A stretch of DNA of 5,752 bases from Ferruginibacter sp. (GTDB taxonomy: Bacteria > Bacteroidota > Bacteroidia > Chitinophagales > Chitinophagaceae). Positions 1 through 4,975 of this stretch are shown here, piece after piece. Made by a program: the position numbers and the translations under genes. How positions within the stretch are numbered: the stretch's first letter is position 1; every line of letters begins with the position of its first letter. The stretch lies in assembly GCA_025352435.1 (NCBI GenBank), contig JANXTN010000084.1:1-5752 (forward strand), written 5' to 3'. A model generated the notes under the pieces. It saw only the letters and a program-made list of their open reading frames with translations. It was not told where the DNA came from and made no database searches.

Positions 1-258
1 CTTGAAAGCAGATTTTAGTAACAATTTTCGGGTGTTAGGAGTTAGGTCTTCCGGTTCGTCTTCGAATATTGCCTGGCTTATAATTTGAGCTATGGTTACC
101 TGCCATGTTTTTGTATTGTATTTGGCTTTTGCTTTATAAAGCACTGCTACAACAATAAAGACAAATAATACGACCATCAGCATGAGGCATACTGCTATAA
201 GGCCGGTTAAAACATTAAAGTTTATGTTTAGGATGGTGGGAACAATCGGGGAATACAT
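1..258 (-). CDS. N-terminus of a single-pass membrane protein, probably HEAT-repeat type (partial)
   Basis: The first 86 codons of a gene that continues past the left edge are open without a stop. A short N-terminus (residues 1-15) is followed by one strongly hydrophobic segment (about 16-41), then a basic stretch (YKAKAKY, 41-47) that should stay in the cytoplasm, then a helical region with the pattern W52...IAQIISQAIFEDEPED...RKLLLKS. This pattern (a membrane anchor followed by a segment that binds or precedes HEAT-like helices) resembles the start of Bacteroidota membrane proteins annotated as HEAT-repeat proteins. That assignment comes from memory of the family, because the repeats themselves lie outside the window. 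The gene starts 18 nt after the receiver gene on the same strand and so is probably the third gene of the kinase operon, possibly the partner or output of the receiver. In similar clusters that I recall, a glycosyltransferase follows; this cannot be seen here. Confidence 0.72.
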   Translation of the reverse strand, partial: MYSPIVPTILNINFNVLTGLIAVCLMLMVVLFVFIVVAVLYKAKAKYNTKTWQVTIAQIISQAIFEDEPEDLTPNTRKLLLKSAFK

Positions 259-276
259 TTTCTAATTAAATCCGGA

Positions 277-651
277 TTAGGATGAAATAACTTCTTGAGA
301 GGTATATCTTTTTACTCTCATAGACAATTCATTGGGACTAAAAGGTTTGGTAATAAAGTCATCAGCGCCTAATTGAAAGGCTTCCAACACAACATTTTCC
401 TGACCCATGGCAGAAAGTACGATAACAGGAATTTTTTTTCCTATTTTCTTTTTTGCAGCCGCTACTACTTCAAGCCCCGAAGAAAAAGGCATCATTATAT
501 CTGTTATTATTAGATCCGGTGTTTCTATATCGAGCTCCCTAAGGGCATCTCTACCATCAGGTGCCAAAATGATGGTATGACCATCTTTTTTTAACCGATA
601 TTCAATAGTCTTCAATATGATCAGATCATCTTCTGCAACAAGTATTGTCAT
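277..651 (-). CDS. Stand-alone response regulator receiver (REC-only)
   Basis: This 124-residue protein is a single CheY-like receiver domain with no output domain. The acidic Mg-binding pair is D8/D9 (in VAEDD), the phospho-acceptor is D51 (in IITDIMMP), the switch residue is S80 (in VLSAM) and the conserved lysine is K102 (in TKPF). The tail ends about 20 residues after K102, which leaves room only for helix 5. The sequence PFSPNELSMRVKRY resembles the receiver of OmpR-type regulators, but no winged helix follows. It lies 10 nt downstream of the hybrid kinase, whose C-terminal Hpt domain needs exactly this kind of acceptor. I infer that it is the terminal receiver of the phosphorelay and acts by protein-protein contact in the cytoplasm, perhaps on the membrane protein encoded 18 nt downstream. 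No Shine-Dalgarno sequence precedes the ATG, as is usual in Bacteroidota. Confidence 0.96.
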   Translation of the reverse strand: MTILVAEDDLIILKTIEYRLKKDGHTIILAPDGRDALRELDIETPDLIITDIMMPFSSGLEVVAAAKKKIGKKIPVIVLSAMGQENVVLEAFQLGADDFITKPFSPNELSMRVKRYTSQEVISS

Positions 652-661
652 AGCTTAATTT

Positions 662-3600
662 TTAGTTTTTTTGAAAATCTAATTGTTTATTGGTTAAATA
701 AATTCTTAAGGCGCATTCTACTTTTTTGTATTGTTCCTCAAGTGCTTTGCATAAAGGCAACATTTCGTCAGGCTTATTGGCTTTTGCATTCTCTTCCATC
801 TTCACTAAATTTTTCAATAAAGAATTCGCTTGTAAAAGGCCAACACCGCTTTTTAATTTGTGGGCTAATTTGTAAATTGTATCAAATTGATTTGCTAAAC
901 ATGCAGCCTTTAAATTTTTTAATTCAGCCGGAGTATTTGCAAGAAAGATATCAAGTATATCGGTGAGGTATTCATCGTCTTCCATTTCTTCCAACAGGCT
1001 TAAATCAAATAAACCAACATCGGTATTTTTTACTAACACTTTTTCAGAAATAATCTCAGATTTACCATGCAACAAAAGGCTTAAACGTTGGTATAGGTAA
1101 GAAATATTAAATGGTTTTGAAAGGTGTTCATTCATTCCGATCGCAATGCATTTTTCTTTTTCATTTTTTAATGCAGACGCCGTCATTGCTACAATAGGAA
1201 GAGAAAGCTTCATTACGTTCCTTATATATTTAGTAGCTGCATACCCATCCATTTCGGGCATCTGCAAATCCATAATTATGAGGCTATAGTCTTTATTTTT
1301 GTTGAGATTCTCTATTGCTTCCAAACCGTTGTTTACAATATCTACAATACCTCCGGCCCTTTGTAACACCCTTTTCATCACTTTTTGATTTACTTCATTA
1401 TCTTCAGCAACAAGAAACTTTTTGCCTTTAAAAATGGAATGGTAATTTGAAACATCTATACCGGGCAGCATTAATGAAATGTTAGTTTCACTATAATTAT
1501 ATGGGATAGAAAATGTAAAAGTTGTACCAATATTAATTTCACTTTTCACGGAAATATTTCCCTGCTGCATTTCCAGCAATTGTTTTGTAATGGCTAGTCC
1601 CAAACCAGTACCGCCATATTTACGAGTAGTATTATTACTTGCCTGTGTAAAGCTTTCAAATATGTTATTTATAACGTCATCTTTAATTCCTATGCCTGTA
1701 TCGGTAACAGTAAAACTTAAAACTATTTCTTCAGGAGTTTGGTGCTTTACAAAAACGTTCATGCTAATTCCGCCCTGATGAGTAAATTTTACGGCATTAC
1801 CAATCAAATTTAGAAGTATCTGATTAAGCCTGTAGGGATCTCCATTTAATGTAACCGGAACGTTTTCTTTTACTGAAAGCTCCCAGGTTAATTTTTTTTC
1901 CTTTAATTGGTGCCTAAAAAGAGCCTGCACATTATTTAAAACCTCCTTTACATTAAAATCTATTTTCTCAATCGTTAACTTACCGGCCTGAATTTTAGAA
2001 AAATCCAGAATATCATTTAGAATCACCAATAGACTATCGGCAGACCGTTTTATTGTTTTTGCATAATCTTTTTGTTCACTGTTCAATTCTGTTTCTAATA
2101 AAAGGTCATTCATGCCTTGTATGCCATTCATGGGAGTTCTTATTTCATGACTCATATTGGCAAGAAATTGTTCCTGCATTACCTTAGCACCTTCTGCAAT
2201 TTTTCTGGCTTCAATGAGTTGTTCCCGGTACTTTGCTCGTTCAGTAATGTCGGTTGCAATCCCACTTATACCATATATTTTATTTTGGAAATCTAACAGA
2301 GGAAATTTTACAATAAGCAGTGTATGCTTGCCCCCGGGCAAGTCTATAGTTTCTTCCAATTCCACAGCCTTGCAGGTTCTTATTACTTCATCATCAGTAT
2401 CCTTAAAACGTTGCGCCAGGCTAGCTTTAGAAAAATCAAAGTCAGTTTTACCGATTACCTCATTATTGTGTAAGTTTAATTTTTCTCTAAATTCTTTATT
2501 TATTAGCAAGTATTTACCCTCAAGATCTTTTACATAAATTAATGAAGCTGCATTATCCAGAATAGATTGTAGAAGCTCTTGGTTCTGTATCAACTCTACT
2601 TCATATTTCTTTACAATGGTTTCCAACTCTTTTCTTTCCGAAATATCTTTAACTATGCACTGAAATCCAACGGGTACATTGTTTTCTGTTAACAGTACAG
2701 CCGATTGTTCAACCCATTTTACATTACCATTTTTTGTATTGATACAAAACTCTAGGTGGGTTTCTTCAACTTTATCTTTTATTTGAAGTTTATATCTCTC
2801 TTTAACCATCTGCAGGCAATCCACGTTAATAAAATCAGTAAATCTTCTACCTTTTAATTCTTCGATATGATAACCGGTCAATTGAAAGCTTTTGCTGTTA
2901 GCGAAGGTTATCAGGCCATCTATTGAGGTAGTGTAAATTACAACTCCGGAATTTTCAATAAGGTTGCGGTATAAAATTTCATTTGCAACCAGCTCGTCTT
3001 TTGCTTGGTATAAGTTACTTAATAATCTTTTACGCTCTACATCCGTTTTATTTAAAGAAACCGAAATCTTCCATAGAAGTATAGAAAAAATTATAACCAT
3101 TAATATTCCTGAAAATGCAGAACCCAATCCCGGGTCATAAAGATGAAATTTGTCTCCTTCAAGTCTTAGTCCGTTTAAAATTATAGGTGTTACAATGGAC
3201 CAGATCAGTAACTTTCTAATTAGTTTGCCACCTATATTTTTATGCATAACGACAGAAACGAAGCCTGTTTTATAACGAGCAAGCATTATGGCTGCAGCTA
3301 AGGCGCAAAAACAAAAAGCTGTATGAAATGCCATTGAAATATAAAAAGTAAGACCGTAAAAAGACCTGGATCCATATATGTAGCCAATAACCGCTATTAA
3401 ACCGATGATCAATGGTATTAATGCTAAAATTTGAGACAGATTATATTTATTATTTCTATAATTGTCTATTAATAAAAAAGAAAATCCTACCACAAGAAAA
3501 CAAAAAGTAGTACCAGACGCCATTTTATTTCCATGTAATTCACTTGCGTAAAGGATTTCATCCACGCCAAAGGAAAAAACTTTGATAACATTCCCTAATG

Positions 3601-3871
3601 CTAAAATGGAAATGAGCATTATTACCACTCCAAACCCTTTTGCAATATTTTTATAGGTTGGAGAATTTTTTTCCTGAATAAAAAATAATGCTATTCCGCT
3701 CAAGATAAATAAAACTGCAGTGATCGGATTCATGGCTATAAACTGCGGTAATATGCTCTTAAGAGATTGAATGTGTAACTGCCATCCAACTAATACTAAG
3801 ACTGCAATAAAAATAACGACAGCTGTTAGTCCTAAATAAAAGCGCCGGGGATTGATGAAATTATCATCCAT
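662..3871 (-). CDS. Membrane hybrid sensor histidine kinase (8 TM, PAS-PAS-HisKA-HATPase-REC-Hpt)
   Basis: This 1069-residue tripartite hybrid kinase acts in the inner membrane. About eight hydrophobic segments lie at roughly 11-30, 46-65, 79-99, 119-136, 146-167, 174-198, 218-234 and 251-270, followed by a coiled coil. Two PAS/PAC units follow (about 295-415 and 428-546; their ends read VKDISERKELE and ATDITERAKYRE). HisKA has the H-box SHEIRTP with phospho-acceptor H575. The ATPase domain has N688/N692 (NLIGNAVKFT), the G1 box DTGIGI (D724), F738/F741 and the G2 box GGTGLGLA (753-760). The fused receiver has E823/D824, D868 (IMDLQMP), T897 and K919. The C-terminal Hpt has H1004 (AHKLKSG). 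Every catalytic residue is present, so it should run H575 to D868 to H1004 and then to D51 of the receiver encoded 10 nt downstream. The signal is unknown; the membrane domain, not a periplasmic domain, and the PAS units are the likely sensors. Start choice: the first ATG before the first hydrophobic segment. Confidence 0.97.
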   Translation of the reverse strand: MDDNFINPRRFYLGLTAVVIFIAVLVLVGWQLHIQSLKSILPQFIAMNPITAVLFILSGIALFFIQEKNSPTYKNIAKGFGVVIMLISILALGNVIKVFSFGVDEILYASELHGNKMASGTTFCFLVVGFSFLLIDNYRNNKYNLSQILALIPLIIGLIAVIGYIYGSRSFYGLTFYISMAFHTAFCFCALAAAIMLARYKTGFVSVVMHKNIGGKLIRKLLIWSIVTPIILNGLRLEGDKFHLYDPGLGSAFSGILMVIIFSILLWKISVSLNKTDVERKRLLSNLYQAKDELVANEILYRNLIENSGVVIYTTSIDGLITFANSKSFQLTGYHIEELKGRRFTDFINVDCLQMVKERYKLQIKDKVEETHLEFCINTKNGNVKWVEQSAVLLTENNVPVGFQCIVKDISERKELETIVKKYEVELIQNQELLQSILDNAASLIYVKDLEGKYLLINKEFREKLNLHNNEVIGKTDFDFSKASLAQRFKDTDDEVIRTCKAVELEETIDLPGGKHTLLIVKFPLLDFQNKIYGISGIATDITERAKYREQLIEARKIAEGAKVMQEQFLANMSHEIRTPMNGIQGMNDLLLETELNSEQKDYAKTIKRSADSLLVILNDILDFSKIQAGKLTIEKIDFNVKEVLNNVQALFRHQLKEKKLTWELSVKENVPVTLNGDPYRLNQILLNLIGNAVKFTHQGGISMNVFVKHQTPEEIVLSFTVTDTGIGIKDDVINNIFESFTQASNNTTRKYGGTGLGLAITKQLLEMQQGNISVKSEINIGTTFTFSIPYNYSETNISLMLPGIDVSNYHSIFKGKKFLVAEDNEVNQKVMKRVLQRAGGIVDIVNNGLEAIENLNKNKDYSLIIMDLQMPEMDGYAATKYIRNVMKLSLPIVAMTASALKNEKEKCIAIGMNEHLSKPFNISYLYQRLSLLLHGKSEIISEKVLVKNTDVGLFDLSLLEEMEDDEYLTDILDIFLANTPAELKNLKAACLANQFDTIYKLAHKLKSGVGLLQANSLLKNLVKMEENAKANKPDEMLPLCKALEEQYKKVECALRIYLTNKQLDFQKN

Positions 3872-3922
3872 GATATTTTAGAATTGTTATTTTTTTGACG
3901 ATAAAAAACAGAAAATTCTTGT

Positions 3923-4060
3923 ATTAGTTTTAATATCTAATGAATAAAAAAACTCTTCAATTTGATTTAATTGCATTTTTGTAATAATTGTATTCATAAA
4001 ATGCAAAGACCTGAAGAAGATTATTGTTATAAAAAAGTGACGGTAATTTTTAAAACTAAT
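3923..4060. repeat. Three nested inverted repeats upstream of the kinase gene
   Basis: Three pairs of arms are nested around the same centre. The outer pair is 11 bp and perfect (ATTAGTTTTAA at 3923-3933 against 4050-4060). The middle pair is 6 bp (TCTTCA at 3954-3959 against 4012-4017). The inner pair is 9 bp and perfect (TTGCATTTT at 3971-3979 against 3998-4006, with an 18-nt spacer). Together they could fold a leader RNA or DNA into one long, interrupted hairpin of about 138 nt, beginning 52 nt upstream of the kinase start codon. The region is so AT-rich that some of this pairing could be chance; the inner pair, which contains G and C, is the least likely to be accidental. Confidence 0.4.
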
Positions 4061-4069
4061 CGTTGACTA

Positions 4070-4090
4070 TTGTAAAACTATATTTTACAA
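4070..4090. repeat. Perfect 8-bp inverted repeat, operator-like
   Basis: TTGTAAAA (4070-4077) and TTTTACAA (4083-4090) are perfect inverse copies around the spacer CTATA, giving a 21-bp site of the size bound by a dimeric repressor or activator. It lies just outside the nested repeats and about 200 bp upstream of the kinase start. No T-run follows on either strand, so it is not a terminator. Its use as an operator is inference. Confidence 0.4.
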
Positions 4091-4238
4091 AAATTATTGT
4101 CTGTAGGTAGAGGAAAAACTTCAGATAGAATATTTTCTATTATTTATAATTTATTTCCCCGTACAACAAAAATCGTTAATATGAAAGTGTAGAGAAAACA
4201 TATCTGGAATGAAATTAAAATCTGTCAGAAAATGCCGG

Positions 4239-4263
4239 AAAAAAATAAGAAAGAATTTCTTAT
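4239..4263 (-). terminator. Weak second leftward terminator-like hairpin
   Basis: ATAAGAAA (4245-4252) and TTTCTTAT (4256-4263) form a perfect 8-bp stem with a 3-nt loop. On the minus strand it is followed at once by six Ts (4244-4239). The stem has only two G:C pairs, so it would be a poor terminator alone. It lies about 40 nt beyond the stronger leftward terminator and may back it up. Confidence 0.3.
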
Positions 4264-4299
4264 AAAAATTATGTTTTATTAAATTAAAATATCAAAGGG

Positions 4300-4343
4300 A
4301 CTTAAAATAAAAAATCCTTGAAAACGAATTTCTCAAAGATTTT
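4300..4343 (-). terminator. Rho-independent terminator with a UUCG loop, leftward
   Basis: Read on the minus strand, the stem is AAAATC, a T:G wobble, TTGA, a bulged G and AAA. It closes on a TTCG tetraloop (4328-4325) and returns through TTT, TCAA, G and GATTTT. A U-rich tail (TTATTTT) follows at 4310-4304. The other strand has an A-run after the stem, so the signal is directional. It begins 22 nt after the tRNA-Ser-like 3' end at 4366-4382, the normal distance for the terminator of a tRNA gene. I read it as the original terminator of that tRNA. It could also stop transcripts of the 67-residue gene, which ends 260 nt upstream of it. Confidence 0.72.
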
Positions 4344-4365
4344 AAAAAGTATATTATGAATAAAA

Positions 4366-4382
4366 GCGGAGAGCTAGGGATT
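4366..4382 (-). other. tRNA-Ser 3'-end fragment, candidate attachment (att) site
   Basis: On the minus strand these 17 nt read AATCCCTAGCTCTCCGC. They can be laid on a tRNA as T-loop end AAT (with the conserved T60), T-stem CCCTA, acceptor strand GCTCTCC and discriminator G. The acceptor GGAGAGC/GCTCTCC with discriminator G fits a serine tRNA, and the absence of CCA fits Bacteroidota tRNA genes. The match stops abruptly: the next bases on the 5' side are a run of As, not the expected GGTTCG, and no D-arm, anticodon arm or variable arm follows. A terminator lies 22 nt downstream in the right orientation. A bare tRNA 3' end with its terminator is what remains at the far end of an element integrated into a tRNA gene. 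Element DNA would then lie at higher coordinates. A decayed tRNA is the alternative. Confidence 0.5.
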
Positions 4383-4436
4383 TTTTTACTTTCTTCAAAC
4401 GTAACAAAATCAACACTTCTAACTTCCGTTTATTGT

Positions 4437-4457
4437 TTACTCACCTAATTACTCACC
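4437..4457 (+). repeat. Two direct copies of TTACTCACC, 12-bp period
   Basis: The 9-mer TTACTCACC occurs at 4437-4445 and again at 4449-4457, separated by TAA. It is one of the few C-containing stretches in this AT-rich region. It begins 55 bp from the tRNA-Ser-like core on the presumed element side. Tandem short direct repeats at this distance from a core are typical of arm-type binding sites for tyrosine recombinases; that function is inferred from position alone. Confidence 0.5.
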
Positions 4458-4474
4458 ACTTAATTCAATAGTAT

Positions 4475-4509
4475 TTTGGTACCAAATCCGAATAATTAAA
4501 GTTAACTTT
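4475..4509. promoter_or_regulatory. Pair of 12-bp perfect palindromes
   Basis: TTTGGTACCAAA (4475-4486) and AAAGTTAACTTT (4498-4509) are both perfect palindromes, and their centres are 23 bp apart, close to two turns of the helix. The second extends to about 19 nt if one extra T is allowed. The two share an outer A/T triplet and a TA centre but are not copies of each other. They could be operators or recombination accessory sites. Neither has a T-run to act as a terminator. Confidence 0.4.
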
Positions 4510-4570
4510 TAATGGGAATCTAACCAAGGAAACCACACTATTTTTTGAACATCTTTTTTAGTTGATTAGG

Positions 4571-4595
4571 ATCATTGAATGCAATGGATATTGCA
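4571..4595. repeat. Two overlapping, mutually exclusive hairpins after the 67-residue gene
   Basis: CATTG (4573-4577) pairs with CAATG (4582-4586), extendable to 7 bp with one bulge. TGCAAT (4580-4585) pairs with ATTGCA (4590-4595) around a 4-nt loop. The two stems share bases and cannot form together. They lie 7-30 nt beyond the stop codon of the minus-strand 67-residue gene and would be in its 3' untranslated RNA. No strong U-run follows, so a terminator role is doubtful. Confidence 0.3.
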
Positions 4596-4601
4596 AAATA
4601 A

Positions 4602-4805
4602 CTAACCCACAAGTAAAGGTTGTACATGTTCTCTTTTCAAGCCGGTGTATTTGCAAAAATCTTCAATACTTACAAACTGGTGATCCTCTTTTTCAAACTT
4701 TAATTTGATTTTTTGCAACAGCATGCGGCTATACCTTTCACTCTTACCTGTAATGAGCTGCACATCTTTTGGATAAATACAAAGCCTTAGCATTTCTAAT
4801 TTCAT
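4602..4805 (-). CDS. Conserved small Bacteroidota protein of unknown function (67 aa), possibly DNA-binding
   Basis: The protein is complete at 67 residues. I recognise the type: a short Bacteroidota family with the pattern IYPKDVQLITGKS (10-22), a basic helix RYSRMLLQKIK (24-34), then HQFVSIEDFCKYTGLK (42-57) and a short tail. Members are normally annotated only as hypothetical. Two helix-rich halves joined by a short linker, each with a turn before a basic or polar helix, are compatible with a helix-turn-helix protein, but I see no decisive motif. It has no signal peptide or membrane segment, so it should be cytoplasmic. It is divergent from the nuclease gene, with 170 nt between them, and has a TAnnTTTG promoter box about 52 nt before its ATG. 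If the tRNA fragment at 4366-4382 is an att site, this is the gene nearest to it. Confidence 0.85.
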   Translation of the reverse strand: MKLEMLRLCIYPKDVQLITGKSERYSRMLLQKIKLKFEKEDHQFVSIEDFCKYTGLKREHVQPLLVG

Positions 4806-4840
4806 ACAGTATCTATACCTATGCCCGGGCGATTTTATAA

Positions 4841-4914
4841 CGGCAACAGGTCCTAGGCAAAGATAACAAATGGATTATCGAGTAATAAACGGCAAGAGTT
4901 TATTGTTTCGGCAA
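4841..4914 (+). repeat. Three copies of CGGCAA between divergent genes
   Basis: CGGCAA occurs at 4841-4846, 4890-4895 and 4909-4914, the first two preceded by AA (TAACGGCAA and AAACGGCAA). All lie between the divergent starts at 4805 and 4976 and flank the -7 box at 4858-4865. They may be recognition sites for a shared regulator, but a hexamer is short and the spacing is irregular. Confidence 0.22.
4858..4865 (-). promoter_or_regulatory. Bacteroidota -7 box (TAnnTTTG) of the 67-residue gene
   Basis: The minus strand reads TATCTTTG, an exact match to the TAnnTTTG consensus used by the primary sigma factor of Bacteroidota. It lies 52 nt upstream of the ATG at 4805, giving a leader of about 45 nt. 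A TTG at the ideal -33 spacing is absent; only T-rich sequence is there. Confidence 0.5.
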
Positions 4915-4959
4915 AAAGGGGTTGTAACGGAAGTGGTTTGATGTAAACAGCTATTCTGC

Positions 4960-4975
4960 TTCACAGTTTTGTGAA
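4960..4975 (+). promoter_or_regulatory. Perfect inverted repeat abutting the nuclease start codon
   Basis: TTCACA (4960-4965) and TGTGAA (4970-4975) are perfect inverse copies around GTTT, and the last base touches the A of the start ATG at 4976. In RNA it would form a 6-bp hairpin directly at the ribosome entry site. In DNA it is a 16-bp symmetric site suited to a dimeric regulator. Either would repress or tune the nuclease; this role is inferred. Confidence 0.42.

Larger units (their letters stand above)
3872..4299. other. AT-rich gene-free leader/intergenic region upstream of the kinase operon
   Basis: No reading frame here has coding character in any of the six frames, and there is no tRNA or rRNA. 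Base composition is strongly A+T. The region must hold the promoter of the kinase operon (minus strand), but I find no exact TAnnTTTG box in the 150 nt upstream of its start codon, so I do not place one. It does hold the inverted repeats and the weak terminator-like hairpin listed separately. Confidence 0.6.
4383..4601. other. Gene-free stretch on the presumed element side
   Basis: I see no gene in this stretch. It contains a T-run next to the tRNA-like fragment, then the direct repeat, the two palindromes and the overlapping hairpins listed separately. This density of short repeats within about 200 bp of the tRNA fragment is consistent with a recombination region but does not prove one. Confidence 0.5.

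Noticed and set aside
742..966. Open frame of 74 codons on the + strand inside the kinase gene
   Set aside because: It is antisense to the Hpt-coding end of the kinase, whose minus-strand frame is strongly supported by motifs. The + frame product has no recognisable domain.
1590..1778. Open frame of 62 codons on the + strand inside the kinase gene
   Set aside because: It is the shadow of the conserved ATPase boxes on the opposite strand, with no domain of its own.
2157..2537. Open frame of 126 codons on the + strand inside the kinase gene
   Set aside because: It is long but antisense to the second PAS domain and the PAS-HisKA linker, is rich in Ser/Leu as expected for a shadow frame, and has no recognisable domain.
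3884..4043. Possible direct repeat: TTGTTAT...GACG at 3884-3900 and again at 4024-4042
   Set aside because: Only short blocks match, the intervening bases are T-run in one copy and A-run in the other, and the spacing differs by two; this is likely chance in AT-rich DNA.
4396..4403. Exact -7 box match (TACGTTTG) on the minus strand
   Set aside because: No -33 TTG at suitable spacing, and the only gene downstream starts more than 500 nt away beyond a terminator. With an 8-mer of two free positions, a chance match in this length is plausible.
4356..4448. A 30-codon + strand frame (start at 4356, stop TAA at 4446-4448)
   Set aside because: It runs antisense through the tRNA-like fragment and the first direct repeat, its composition is that of the AT-rich spacer, and it has no recognisable family.
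3872..4601. CRISPR array, complete tRNA or rRNA in the long gap
   Set aside because: No regular repeat-spacer series, no full cloverleaf and no rRNA-like sequence was seen on either strand; only the 17-nt tRNA-like 3' end is present.
4823..4830. GCCCGGGC palindrome in the leader of the 67-aa gene
   Set aside because: It is striking in AT-rich DNA but only 8 bp long, with no second copy or conserved context visible.
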